A stretch of 64,000 nt of DNA, taken from NCBI RefSeq assembly GCF_023716665.1, contig NZ_CP071859.1:3100001-3164000 (forward strand), written 5' to 3'. This DNA comes from Vibrio sp. SCSIO 43135 (GTDB taxonomy: Bacteria > Pseudomonadota > Gammaproteobacteria > Enterobacterales > Vibrionaceae). The position numbers and the translations under genes were made by a program. The notes under the pieces are model-generated. The model did not search any database. It was not told where the DNA came from and was given only the letters and a program-made list of their open reading frames with translations. Numbering within the stretch: position 1 is the stretch's first letter; each line of letters opens with the position of its first letter. Of the stretch, positions 1 to 9,800 are shown in pieces.

Positions 1-530
1 GCAATAATTAGGTCTGGCTCGCCAGCTAACGCAATTGCGATAACAACACGTTGGCGCATACCACCAGAGAACTGGTGAGGATACTGCTTCAATCGGTTTT
101 CAGGCTGCGGGATACCTACTTGATTCATCAATGACAGCGCGCGTTGATACGCTTCTTCTTCTGTCACTTTCATGTTGGCATGAATCGTTTCAGTCAGCTG
201 CTGCTCAACCGTAAAGAGTGGGTTTAGAGAGGTCATTGGATCTTGGAAAATGAATCCAATTTTAGAACCGCGTACTTTGCGCATCTGTTCAGGAGTTAGG
301 CCAGATACCTTCTCTCCATCAAGGAAAACGTCACCACTCGCGATACGGCCAGGAGGGCTCAACAAGTCAATCACCGCGTTACCCACAGTGGATTTACCTG
401 CACCAGATTCCCCTACTACACCGACAATTTCGCCACGCTCTATATTAAATGATAGTGACTTCACCGCCGCGTGCACGCCATGGCGAGACGGATACTCTAT
501 TCGAAGATTTTTAACTTCTAAAAGTGACAT
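1..530 (-). CDS. Peptide-type ABC transporter ATP-binding protein (5' part, runs off the window)
   Basis: Translating the minus strand from the ATG at 530 gives the N-terminal ~176 residues of an OppD/DppD-type ATPase, which energises oligopeptide or related uptake at the inner membrane. A Walker A GESGAGKST lies near residue 39, a Q-loop FQDPMTSLNP near residue 93, and an ABC signature FSGGMRQR near residue 150; the Walker B part lies beyond the window. The gene reads out of the window, so any permease and binding-protein genes would lie to the left. Nothing coding precedes it on this strand for ~690 bp, so the ATPase may be the first gene of its operon. The substrate cannot be told from this fragment. 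Confidence 0.9.
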   Translation of the reverse strand, partial: MSLLEVKNLRIEYPSRHGVHAAVKSLSFNIERGEIVGVVGESGAGKSTVGNAVIDLLSPPGRIASGDVFLDGEKVSGLTPEQMRKVRGSKIGFIFQDPMTSLNPLFTVEQQLTETIHANMKVTEEEAYQRALSLMNQVGIPQPENRLKQYPHQFSGGMRQRVVIAIALAGEPDLII

Positions 531-1221
531 TAATCAGACCTCTACTGCTTTGACAGTTTTCTGCCTTGTCTGATACCAACTCAAATATGAAACTGAGCTG
601 GTATTACATTGAATCCATTCTTGTCAGTATATTGTTCTGACAATTTACAAGGTCATCAATTTGGCAAATATTTCACAGAAAAGCAACATATAGAGTATAA
701 AAAGTCGAGTTCGAATTAAAATAGAGCAGCTTAACGACATAACTATGCATTTTGCATGCATTAACTATTGGTAAGACCAATGCAGAGCAAGAGGAGACAC
801 AGCCTTACTCTGTAGTTAGATTGGCCATAGAGAGCGGTTTTTATAAAACAATATAAACTTAAGGCAGAGAATAAATCATCAGTAGTTAAAACCACTCAAG
901 CATTAACATAGCAGAAACATAATCCAACCAGATAAATACACCCAGCACTTAACACTAATATTTAAGTTTTATTACAGAATATTACACTGATAAATTTATC
1001 TAAATACAAACCTAGACTTATAGACCATAGGTATTGGAACAACTGCAAAGCATAGAAGAACACTAAGTATCTGGTGTGATATTGGTCTTCATTTAACGAT
1101 ATCGCCGAGACTTTTTGACGTAAGCTTAATCAAAGTCACAACAATAGAGAAAAGCAGATAGAGCAGAGACAAACAGCCTGCCTTTTCCCTTTTCGAGCAC
1201 AGCAACTCACTGCTGGAGAAT
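531..1221. other. Gene-free intergenic stretch
   Basis: About 690 bp between the ABC ATPase start and the tRNA-operon tail. It is AT-rich and I see no convincing ORF, tRNA or strong terminator. It probably carries the promoter of the leftward ABC gene, but I could not single one out. Confidence 0.5.
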
Positions 1222-1252
1222 AAAAAGCTTCGTCATTTATGACGAGTTTTTA
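1222..1252 (-). terminator. Terminator-like hairpin after second tRNA-Pro remnant
   Basis: An AAAACTCGTC / GACGAAGCTTTTT-like hairpin, read leftward, follows the remnant at 1257. It is an imperfect relative of the hairpin at 1441-1471 and is probably the last terminator of the tRNA operon. Confidence 0.6.
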
Positions 1253-1256
1253 ATAC

Positions 1257-1315
1257 TGGTGGTGAAGAGACATACCTGAACATCAGGCGGACCCCATTTG
1301 GTGCGAATCAATATA
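1257..1315 (-). repeat. tRNA-Pro 3'-end remnant, copy 2
   Basis: Read leftward, this ~59-bp unit shares most bases with the unit at 1363-1422. It ends in TCTCTTCACCACCAGTATTA, close to the 3' end of the intact tRNA-Pro plus its flank. No full cloverleaf can be formed. It resembles the rtT repeats behind the E. coli tyrT tRNA genes in general design. Confidence 0.7.
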
Positions 1316-1326
1316 AACCAGAATGC

Positions 1327-1357
1327 AAAAAGCCCTGTTCTTTCGAACAGGGCTTCT
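1327..1357 (-). terminator. Terminator hairpin between tRNA-Pro remnants
   Basis: Read leftward, AAGCCCTGTTC-GAAA-GAACAGGGCTT is followed by a U-run. It directly follows remnant copy 1, so each remnant carries its own hairpin. Confidence 0.75.
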
Positions 1358-1362
1358 AATGC

Positions 1363-1422
1363 TGATCGGTGAAGAGACATACCTTGAACATCAGACGAAC
1401 CCCATTTGGTTCGAATCAATAT
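1363..1422 (-). repeat. tRNA-Pro 3'-end remnant, copy 1
   Basis: Leftward unit ending TCTCTTCACCGATCAGCATT, matching the intact tRNA-Pro end CCCTCTTCACCGACCATCATT apart from a few changes. The 5' half is unlike a tRNA. It lies 116 bp from the true tRNA-Pro end, and copy 2 is 106 bp further. A 60-codon ORF crosses both copies and repeats IRTKWG, but that follows from the DNA repeat. Confidence 0.75.
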
Positions 1423-1440
1423 AGAGTAGAACTCAAAAGT

Positions 1441-1471
1441 AAAAAAGCCTCGTCATTTCTGACGAGGCTTT
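1441..1471 (-). terminator. Terminator after distal tRNA-Pro
   Basis: Read leftward, AAAGCCTCGTC-AGAAAT-GACGAGGCTTTTTT forms a GC-rich stem with a U-tract immediately after the last intact tRNA gene. Confidence 0.9.
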
Positions 1472-1478
1472 CTAATGA

Positions 1479-1555
<77 letters not shown>

Positions 1556-1562
1556 AAATCAA

Positions 1563-1638
1563 TGGGGTGGCTAACGAGATTCGAACTCGCGACCACCGGA
1601 ATCACAATCCAGGGCTCTACCAACTGAGCTATAGCCAC
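1563..1638 (-). tRNA. tRNA-His(GTG), distal copy
   Basis: 76 nt, encoded CCA, anticodon loop TTGTGAT with GTG. Second of two tRNA-His copies in the operon. Confidence 0.97.
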
Positions 1639-1680
1639 CACTGATTCTTTTTTATAACCGCTGTTGCGATTATTGAAATT

Positions 1681-1727
1681 GTAGCCGGTGGAGAGCCAAT
1701 TCAAGGAACTGACGAACCCCCGACCCA
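1681..1727 (-). repeat. Degenerate tRNA-Pro 3' half between tRNA genes
   Basis: Read leftward, GGTCGGGGGTTCG followed ~20 nt later by CTCTCCACCG resembles the T-arm and acceptor end of tRNA-Pro (GGTCGGGGGTTCGAATCCCT then CTTCACCG). It follows the proximal tRNA-Pro, as the other remnants follow the distal one. Confidence 0.6.
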
Positions 1728-1763
1728 TTCTTACGTTATCAAGATAACCCAAGAAATAGATAG

Positions 1764-1840
<77 letters not shown>

Positions 1841-1935
1841 ACGATGTATTTTTTACTTGGTTATACTGCTATTAAAGCAATTTCCAATTTCATCTCGAAC
1901 TGAATCAAGATAGGAAGCCGAAGCTACCGAAATAA

Positions 1936-2011
1936 TGGGGTGGCTAACGAGATTCGAACTCGCGACCACCGGAATCACAATCCAGGGCTCTACCAACTGA
2001 GCTATAGCCAC
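1936..2011 (-). tRNA. tRNA-His(GTG), proximal copy
   Basis: 76 nt with CCA and GTG anticodon; same sequence as the copy at 1563-1638. The 95 bp to the next tRNA-Pro is longer than the 7 bp in the distal pair. Confidence 0.97.
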
Positions 2012-2052
2012 CATTATATTGCCAATTTCACTTACCTTAATAAGCGTCCGGA

Positions 2053-2129
<77 letters not shown>

Positions 2130-2274
2130 ATGCCCTATCGGCGGAGTGGAATAATACGTATATCACACTATGCCGTCTAGTACTTTTTCAACTTTTTTTC
2201 CCGTTTGATTCCTTTTTGGGCAATTAAAGTGTGACAAAGACCTATTTCAGAAGTTATTCCCCATATAAAGGCAG

Positions 2275-2313
2275 TAACTTGTTGTTTATTGCAACAAGTT
2301 AACAGGATATAAT
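2275..2313 (+). promoter_or_regulatory. Cytochrome c5 promoter with overlapping palindrome
   Basis: A perfect 10-bp inverted repeat TAACTTGTTG / CAACAAGTTA with a 7-nt spacer (2275-2301) lies over the place expected for the -35 element. A consensus -10 TATAAT follows at 2308-2313. This looks like an operator, but I cannot name the regulator. Confidence 0.5.
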
Positions 2314-2427
2314 CACCCATTATTTACATTGATTTAACAGCAATAGTGCTATTTGAATCAAAACATACACTCTAGACAATATAAATTGGTAAGCACGCAC
2401 TTACCTTGGGAATGTGAAGTGAGTTTT

Positions 2428-2841
2428 ATGGATATGTCTCGACGAATGATCAGCGTTTTGTTCGCTGCTTTAACTTTTTCTACAGCAGCATTTGCAGCTG
2501 ACGTGAGCCAAGAAGAATACGATGCAATCGCAGAGCGCATCAAACCAGTCGGCGATGTTTACCTAGCGGGTAGCGAGCCTGTAGCAGCAGAACCAACTGG
2601 CCCTCGTGATGGTGCAACAGTTTACGGTATGTTCTGTACTGCATGTCACAGCTCAGGCGTAAGCGGCGCACCAAAAACAGGTGATGCGGGTGACTGGGCT
2701 CCGCGTATCGCACAGGGTAAAGACGTACTAAAAGACCACGCGATTAACGGCTTCAACGCAATGCCAGCGAAAGGTTCTTGTATGGACTGTTCAGACGATG
2801 AAATCGTTGCGGCAATTGATCACATGATCAAAGGTCTATAA
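2428..2841 (+). CDS. Cytochrome c5, periplasmic mono-heme c-type cytochrome
   Basis: Electron carrier of the periplasm. The ATG at 2428 has AAGTGAG just upstream; a longer reading frame from 2353 lacks such a site. From MSRRMISV the first ~20 residues form a signal peptide ending FAA / ADV. One heme-attachment motif CTACH lies near the middle of the protein, and later methionines (NAMPAKG) supply a plausible axial ligand. The C-terminal CMDC pair is typical of the c5 family. It is a single gene closed by a terminator and convergent with rep. Confidence 0.92.
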   Translation: MDMSRRMISVLFAALTFSTAAFAADVSQEEYDAIAERIKPVGDVYLAGSEPVAAEPTGPRDGATVYGMFCTACHSSGVSGAPKTGDAGDWAPRIAQGKDVLKDHAINGFNAMPAKGSCMDCSDDEIVAAIDHMIKGL

Positions 2842-2882
2842 CTCACAAACGTTGAGTGACCCAACAATCGATTAATAAAAGA

Positions 2883-2914
2883 AAGGCTTGAGCAATTAAC
2901 TCAAGCCTTTTTTA
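2883..2914. terminator. Bidirectional terminator, cytochrome c5 / rep
   Basis: AAGGCTTGAG-N7-CTCAAGCCTT with T-runs on both strands, placed between convergent genes. Confidence 0.9.
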
Positions 2915-2939
2915 TTTCCTCTATATAGAAGAGCACTTT

Positions 2940-4955
2940 TTACTTCTTAAACATTGCCCTTAAGTTAGCAATATGAGCTTGGCCTTTTTCCATTCTCTCT
3001 TCAGCAGAAACCGGCTTTTTGGTTTGCTCCCATTCCACATCATCAAATGGCAACTCATCTAAGAATCGGCTCTGTGTCGGCTTAATCAACTCACCAAACT
3101 GGCGGCGTTCTTTACACATGGTGAAGGTCAGCTCTTTTTGTGCGCGAGTAATCCCCACATACATCAAGCGACGCTCTTCTTCGACGTTGTCTTCGTCAAT
3201 ACTGGTTTGGTGCGGTAATATCCCTTCTTCACTACCAATCAAATAGACATAAGGAAACTCCAGACCTTTTGACGCATGCAAAGTCATCAGTTGTACTGCA
3301 TCGCTGTCTTCATCTTCTTCTCCTCGCTCCATCATGTCACGTAGAGTCAGGCGCTGAACCACTTCCTTGAGCGTCTTCTCCTCCTGGTCGTAGTTATCAC
3401 CTTCTAGGTCAGCGACAATCCAAGAATAAAGATCGGATACGTTTTTCATGCGCATCTCTGCCGCTTTCGGGCTCGCCGACGTTTCGTATAGCCAGTCTTC
3501 GTAGTTGATGTCGCGAACTAATGAACGTACCGCATCTACCGTATTGCCGCGTTCGGCGTTATCTGAAATAGACACAATCCACTGAGTAAAACGACGCAAG
3601 TTTTCCAAGCCTCGACCAGTGAGATGCTGCTCGAGGCCAATCTCAAAGCTGGCTTCAAACAAACTCTTACCTCGCATATTGGCGTAGCTGCCGAGCTTTT
3701 CTAGCGTTACAGGGCCAATCTCACGGCGCGGTGTATTTACAATACGAAGAAACGCATTGTCATCATCGGGATTCACTAACACACGCAGGTAAGCCATGAT
3801 GTCTTTGATTTCCGCACGAGCGAAAAATGAAGTGCCACCCGACAATTTATAAGGCACTCGGTTTTGCATCAGTGACTTTTCGATCAAACGCGATTGGTGA
3901 TTGCCTCTATATAAGATGGCGTAATCACGATACTCAGTGCGATTGAGGAACTTATGCGCAATGAGCTCACCAGTCACCCGTTCGGCCTCATGCTCTTCAT
4001 TTTTCGCCAGCAACACTTTGAGCTTTTCACCATCAGGGATCTCTGAGAATAGTGACTTCTCGTAAACGTGTGGGTTATTGGCAATCAAGATGTTCGCAGC
4101 ACGTAGGATGCGGCTGGTTGAACGGTAGTTCTGCTCAAGCTTAATCAGCCTCAAGTTCGGGTAATCTTCACCAAGCAACACCAAGTTCTGCGGTTTAGCA
4201 CCACGCCAGGAGTAAATCGACTGGTCATCGTCCCCTACTACCGTCAAGCGACCACGCTCACCAACAATTAAACGCACCAGTTCATACTGGCTGGTATTGG
4301 TATCTTGGTACTCATCTACCAGCAAGTAACGAATACGATTTTGCCAGCGCTGACGCACTTCTTCGTTAGTGCGCAGTAAAAGAACAGGCAATGAAATGAG
4401 GTCGTCAAAATCGAGCGCGTTATAGGCTTTCATCTGCTTTTGGTACATCTCAAAGCAAAAAGCAAACAGCTGTTGCTGCTCGCCTTGCGCGCGCGCTTTC
4501 ACTTGCTCTGGCGTCAACATGTCGTTTTTCCAGTTGGAAATAGAGCTGAGTAACTGACGCAGCAGATCTTTATCACCATCCAATTGCTTTTCGGTCAGCT
4601 CTTTCAGTAACGCTAACTGGTCTTGGTCATCAAACAGTGAGAAGCCAGCCTTAAGGCCCAGTGCTTTGTACTCGCGACGAATAATATTCAAGCCCAGTGT
4701 GTGGAACGTCGACACCATTAAGCCTTTTGCTTCTTGTTTGCCCAGCGTCTGGCCAACACGCTCTTTCATTTCACGCGCGGCTTTATTGGTAAATGTCACA
4801 GCAGCAATGTTACGTGCCTTGTAACCACACTGCTGAACCAAATAAGCAATTTTATTGGTAATTACACGGGTTTTACCCGACCCAGCCCCCGCCAGTACTA
4901 GGCACGGACCAGAAACGTATTTTACCGCTGCGTCTTGATTTGGGTTCAGCTTCAT
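2940..4955 (-). CDS. rep: ATP-dependent DNA helicase Rep
   Basis: Superfamily 1 3'-5' helicase that helps replication forks move through bound proteins and restart. Length is 671 aa, as expected for Rep. Walker A AGAGSGKT lies at residues 22-29, the TxGx-type motif Ia [11 protein letters not shown] near 55, Walker B VDEYQDTN near 213, and motif [17 protein letters not shown] follows. The C-terminal motif VI VGITRAQ is present. The start [11 protein letters not shown] and the motif series match E. coli Rep better than UvrD. It is convergent with the cytochrome c5 gene. Confidence 0.95.
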   Translation of the reverse strand: MKLNPNQDAAVKYVSGPCLVLAGAGSGKTRVITNKIAYLVQQCGYKARNIAAVTFTNKAAREMKERVGQTLGKQEAKGLMVSTFHTLGLNIIRREYKALGLKAGFSLFDDQDQLALLKELTEKQLDGDKDLLRQLLSSISNWKNDMLTPEQVKARAQGEQQQLFAFCFEMYQKQMKAYNALDFDDLISLPVLLLRTNEEVRQRWQNRIRYLLVDEYQDTNTSQYELVRLIVGERGRLTVVGDDDQSIYSWRGAKPQNLVLLGEDYPNLRLIKLEQNYRSTSRILRAANILIANNPHVYEKSLFSEIPDGEKLKVLLAKNEEHEAERVTGELIAHKFLNRTEYRDYAILYRGNHQSRLIEKSLMQNRVPYKLSGGTSFFARAEIKDIMAYLRVLVNPDDDNAFLRIVNTPRREIGPVTLEKLGSYANMRGKSLFEASFEIGLEQHLTGRGLENLRRFTQWIVSISDNAERGNTVDAVRSLVRDINYEDWLYETSASPKAAEMRMKNVSDLYSWIVADLEGDNYDQEEKTLKEVVQRLTLRDMMERGEEDEDSDAVQLMTLHASKGLEFPYVYLIGSEEGILPHQTSIDEDNVEEERRLMYVGITRAQKELTFTMCKERRQFGELIKPTQSRFLDELPFDDVEWEQTKKPVSAEERMEKGQAHIANLRAMFKK

Positions 4956-5087
4956 AGCGTTCTCAGGATGGTAATGGAAATTGGCGACTATAATAATGCT
5001 GCAACAGTGCGATTGCTACGCTCTCGTTGACAAGATTTTCACCCATTAAGCGAAATAATAGGTTGCATATACCTATACCTTTTGCAC

Positions 5088-5110
5088 TATAATGAATGAA
5101 CGTTCATTCA
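5088..5110 (+). promoter_or_regulatory. vexR -10 element and overlapping TetR-type operator
   Basis: The -10 TATAAT (5088-5093) shares a base with a perfect 18-bp palindrome TGAATGAACGTTCATTCA (5093-5110), 20 bp before vexR. A bound TetR-family dimer here would block RNA polymerase, so autorepression of vexRAB is the simplest reading. A weak -35 TTGCAT lies at 5063. Confidence 0.8.
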
Positions 5111-5130
5111 CTGACAGCTAAATGTAAACT

Positions 5131-5715
5131 ATGTCTGATTCTGATCCTATGGTAGACAAAAGACAAAAAATCATAGATGCCGCTGAGAAACTGATTGCAG
5201 AATCAGGCTTTCAGGGGCTCTCGATGCATAAACTCGCCAAAGAAGCGGGCGTTGCTGCAGGAACGATTTACCGCTACTTCTCTGATAAGGACGACTTGTT
5301 GCGACAAGTTCGTTTGGCCGTCATACAACGCAACGCTGAGATTATTCAGCGTGGTGTTGAAAGCTCTATGACGCTAAAAGAACGTTTTCGCAAAATGTGG
5401 TTAAACATTTTCGATCTTTCGGGCTCTAACCTAGGAACACTGAAGAATCGTGCTCAGTACGATTCTTTGCCTTGTGTTCGTAGCCACGAAACCAAAGAGA
5501 TCGAACGCAAAATGTTTAGCAAGGTCGATCAGCTTTTCTCTGAAGGGCGCGAGCAAGGGGTATTTAAATCCCTCGACAACCCAGTGTTAGCTGCACTTAG
5601 TTTAGAGGTCAGTGTCACTCTGGCTCGAAAACAATCACTCGGATATTACCATCTGGACCAAGACGCGATTGAAGGCGCGATTGAAGCCAGCTGGGATGCG
5701 ATTACAAAACACTAA
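5131..5715 (+). CDS. vexR: TetR-family transcriptional regulator of the VexAB efflux pump
   Basis: 194 aa. The N-terminal TetR helix-turn-helix covers roughly residues 12-58, with the recognition part AAGTIYRYFSDKDDLL. The C-terminal helical half is the ligand and dimer domain. It lies 18 bp before a membrane fusion protein and an RND pump gene, in the order vexR-vexA-vexB known in V. cholerae, and the following genes (ubiK, ilvC) match that locus. The operator on its own -10 box supports autoregulation. Inducers are not visible from sequence; bile salts are known for the V. cholerae system. No strong Shine-Dalgarno precedes the ATG. Confidence 0.85.
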   Translation: MSDSDPMVDKRQKIIDAAEKLIAESGFQGLSMHKLAKEAGVAAGTIYRYFSDKDDLLRQVRLAVIQRNAEIIQRGVESSMTLKERFRKMWLNIFDLSGSNLGTLKNRAQYDSLPCVRSHETKEIERKMFSKVDQLFSEGREQGVFKSLDNPVLAALSLEVSVTLARKQSLGYYHLDQDAIEGAIEASWDAITKH

Positions 5716-5733
5716 TTTGGAGTTCTTATCAGA

Positions 5734-6840
5734 ATGAAAAAGTGGACTTTCTTTATGCTACTTATCGCGATACTACTGTTTGGTAGCGTGATAGGTTTCA
5801 ATCTATTCAAACAGCAGAAAATCGCTGAGTACTTGGCTAACCGCCCTGAACCTGAGTTCCCTGTCACGGTGACTGAAGTTCAACCCGTTGACTGGGTTCC
5901 AGTGATTGAAGCAATCGGCTTTATCGAACCGAATCAAGGTGTGACCATTTCTAACGAAGCGGCCGGCGTCATCGACAAAATCGCATTCAACTCTGGTACT
6001 CAAGTAGAACAAGACCAACCGTTGGTTCTATTGGATTCAGATGTAGAAAAAGCGAACTTGAAGAGCTCTCAAGCACGCTTGCCTGCTGCAGAAGCAAAAT
6101 ACAAACGCTACCAGGGCCTATACAAAAAAGGCTCGATTTCTAAAGAAGCGTACGATGAAGCAGAAGCAAACTACTACTCACTGGCAGCAGATATTGAAAG
6201 CCTAAGAGCTTCAATCGAACGCCGTGAAATCAAAGCGCCATTTGCGGGTGTCGTTGGTATTCGTAATGTATACCTAGGCCAATACCTACAAGCGGGTACT
6301 GACATCGTTCGTTTAGAAGACACCAGTGTAATGCGTCTGCGCTTTACCGTTTCTCAAACGGATATCTCTCGTATCAGCCTTGGCCAGGAAGTCGATATTT
6401 TTGTTGATGCTTACCCAGAGAAGCCTTTCAAAGGTTCAATCTCGGCAATCGAGCCTGCGGTAAACATCCAAAGTGGTCTGATCCAAGTTCAAGCGGATAT
6501 TCCAAACAGCGACGGTACACTGCGTAGCGGTATGTTTGCGCGCGCAAACATCATCCTACCTAAGCTAGATAACCAAGTAACGCTGCCGCAAACCGCAATT
6601 ACTTTCACTCTATACGGCGACAACGTCTACATCATCACTGAAGAAGATGGTGAGAAGCGCGTTAAGCAACACGTAGTGAAAGTGGGCGAGCGAACTAAAG
6701 ACATCGCACATATCCTAGAAGGCGTGAAGCCTGGTGATGTAGTTGTCACGTCTGGTCAGGTTCGTCTAAGTAACGACGCAAAAGTTCGTGTAGTAGAAAG
6801 CGATGCAACTACTCCACCAGCTGAAACACCAATGCTGTAA
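5734..6840 (+). CDS. vexA: RND efflux periplasmic adaptor (membrane fusion protein) VexA
   Basis: 368 aa. One N-terminal membrane segment (about residues 5-24) anchors the protein. A lipoyl/barrel-sandwich half (NEAAGVIDKIAFNSGTQVEQ) is followed by a short alpha-helical hairpin, the second lipoyl half (APFAGVVGIRNVYLGQ), and a beta-barrel domain. It links the inner membrane pump VexB to a TolC-type outer membrane channel. No channel gene is in the cluster. GGAG lies 10-11 nt before the ATG, and the gap to vexB is 11 bp, so the two are co-transcribed. Confidence 0.9.
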   Translation: MKKWTFFMLLIAILLFGSVIGFNLFKQQKIAEYLANRPEPEFPVTVTEVQPVDWVPVIEAIGFIEPNQGVTISNEAAGVIDKIAFNSGTQVEQDQPLVLLDSDVEKANLKSSQARLPAAEAKYKRYQGLYKKGSISKEAYDEAEANYYSLAADIESLRASIERREIKAPFAGVVGIRNVYLGQYLQAGTDIVRLEDTSVMRLRFTVSQTDISRISLGQEVDIFVDAYPEKPFKGSISAIEPAVNIQSGLIQVQADIPNSDGTLRSGMFARANIILPKLDNQVTLPQTAITFTLYGDNVYIITEEDGEKRVKQHVVKVGERTKDIAHILEGVKPGDVVVTSGQVRLSNDAKVRVVESDATTPPAETPML

Positions 6841-6851
6841 TTGGAGGCCTC

Positions 6852-9800
6852 ATGCGCTTTACTGATGTTTTTATTAAACGTCCAGTTTTAGCGGTATCGA
6901 TCAGCTTTTTGATAGCGCTGCTTGGTTTACAAGCCGTATTCAAAATGCAGGTTCGTGAATACCCTGAAATGACAAATACTGTAGTAACCGTCACCACGAG
7001 TTACTACGGCGCCAGTGCCGACTTAATCCAAGGCTTTATTACTCAGCCATTGGAGCAAGCCGTCGCGCAGGCAGACAATATCGACTACATGACCTCGTCA
7101 TCGGTGCTTGGTAGCTCGACGATTACCGTAAACATGAAGTTGAACACCGACCCGAACGCAGCACTGTCTGACATTCTGGCCAAAACCAACTCGGTTCGTT
7201 CGCAGCTTCCTAAAGAAGCGGAAGATCCGACGGTAACCATGTCGACCGGTTCTACGACGGCGGTACTCTACATTGGTTTCACCAGTGACGAGCTGTCTTC
7301 AAGTCAGATCACTGACTACCTTGAGCGTGTAATCAATCCTCAGCTATTCACCGTAAACGGTGTGTCTAAGGTTGATCTCTACGGTGGTATGAAATACGCA
7401 CTGCGCGTTTGGTTAGACCCTGCCAAAATGGCGGCGCTTGGCCTAACGGCGACTGATGTGATGAACGTCTTGAATGCCAACAACTACCAGTCGGCGACTG
7501 GTCAGGCTGTCGGTGAATTCGTTCTGTATAACGGCAGTGCCGATACTCAGGTATCTAACGTTGAAGAACTGTCGAACCTAGTAGTGAGCTCAGACGAAGG
7601 TGACATCACCCGCCTAAGCGATATTGCCAAAGTAACCCTAGAGAAAAGTCACGACGTCTATCGCGCAAGTGCGAATGGTCAGGAAGCCGTGGTTGCAGCG
7701 ATCAATGCGGCACCAAGTGCAAACCCAATCAATATCGCTGCTGATGTTCTGGATCTGTTGCCTCAACTAGAACGCAACCTGCCTAGCAACATCAAAATGA
7801 ACGTCATGTACGACTCGACTATCGCGATCAATGAATCCATCAACGAAGTAATCAAAACTATCGTTGAAGCGGCACTGATCGTATTAGTGGTTATCACCCT
7901 ATTCTTAGGTTCGTTCCGTGCGGTAATCATTCCTATCGTTACCATCCCGCTATCACTAATCGGGGTAGCTATGGTAATGCAGGCGATGGGCTTCTCATGG
8001 AACTTGATGACGCTGCTGGCGATGGTACTTGCGATTGGTCTAGTGGTAGATGATGCGATCGTTGTACTGGAGAACGTCGACCGTCACGTTAAGCTTGGCG
8101 AATCTCCGTTCCGTGCTGCCATCATCGGTACCCGCGAAATTGCTGTTCCAGTAATTGCGATGACCTTAACGCTGGGTGCAGTATACGCGCCGATTGCGCT
8201 AATGGGTGGTATCACCGGCTCGCTCTTTAAAGAGTTCGCGTTAACCCTAGCAGGTGCGGTATTTGTATCGGGAATTGTGGCATTAACCCTGTCTCCAATG
8301 ATGTGTTCAAAAATGCTGAAGGCGAACGAAGAGCCAAGCAAGTTTGAGCAGAAAGTACATGGTTTCCTAGACCGAATGACTAACCGCTACGCGAAAATGC
8401 TTAATGCGGTAATGCAGCACCGCCCTGTGGTGATTGCATTCGCTATTATCGTATTTGCTAGCCTTCCAGCGTTGTTCAAGTTCATTCCAAGTGAACTGGC
8501 CCCGTCGGAAGATAAAGGCGTAATCATGCTGATGGGTACAGCGCCATCGAATGCCAACTTAGACTTCATGCAAAATACCATGAATGACGTAAACCGAATT
8601 CTGTCTGACCAGCCAGAAGTTTCGTTTGCTCAGGTATTTACTGGTGTACCTAACTCAAACCAAGCCTTTGGTATCGCATCGATGGTGCCTTGGAGTGAGC
8701 GTGAAGCTAGCCAATCTGAAGTGGCAAACCGTGTAGGTGGTTTGGTGGGTAATGTTCCTGGTATGGCAGTAACTGCATTCCAGATGCCAGAACTGCCAGG
8801 TGCGGGTTCTGGTCTACCGATCCAGTTCGTTATCACGACACCTAATGCGTTTGAAAGCTTGTTTGCTATCACAACTGATATCCTTGCTGATGTGAAATCA
8901 AACCCGATGTTCGTTTATTCAGACCTTGACCTGAACTACGACTCGGCAACGATGAAAATCAACATCGACAAAGATAAAGCCGGTGCATATGGCGTAACCA
9001 TGCAGGACATTGGTATCACGCTAAGTACTATGATGGCTGATGGCTACGTCAACCGTATCGACTTAAACGGTCGTTCTTACGAGGTTATCCCTCAGGTTGA
9101 GCGTAAGTGGCGTCTAAACCCAGAATCAATGAACAACTACTACGTTCGCGCGGCGGACGGCCGAGCGGTTCCACTGGGCAGTTTAATCACCATTGATGTT
9201 GTAGCAGAGCCTCGCTCACTACCGCACTTCAACCAGCTAAACTCAGCTACCATTGGTGCGGTTCCAGCACCAGGTACAGCAATGGGTGATGCTATCGCAT
9301 GGTTCGAAAGCACCGCGACAGACAAACTGCCAAATGGCTACAACCACGACTACATGGGTGAAGCTCGCCAATACGTAACTGAAGGTAGCGCTCTTTACGC
9401 GACATTCGGTCTCGCACTGGCCATCATCTTCCTAGTTCTGGCGATTCAGTTCGAATCTCTGAAAGACCCGCTGGTTATCATGGTGTCCGTACCATTAGCA
9501 ATCTGTGGTGCTTTGATCGCCTTAGCATGGGGTGCGGCAACCATGAACATCTACTCGCAGGTTGGTTTGATTACTCTGGTTGGTCTTATCACCAAGCACG
9601 GTATCTTGATCTGTGAGGTAGCGAAAGAAGAGCAGCTACACAATAAACTGGGCAAAACAGAAGCGGTGATGGAAGCGGCGAAAGTACGTCTGCGCCCTAT
9701 CCTAATGACGACTGCAGCAATGATTGCAGGTCTTATCCCGCTTATGTACGCAACAGGTGCAGGTGCCGCACAGCGCTTTAGTATCGGTATTGTAATCGTT

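Noticed and set aside
1237-1419. 60-codon minus-strand ORF repeating IRTKWG
   Set aside because: It is explained by the two tRNA-remnant DNA repeats and runs through a terminator hairpin.
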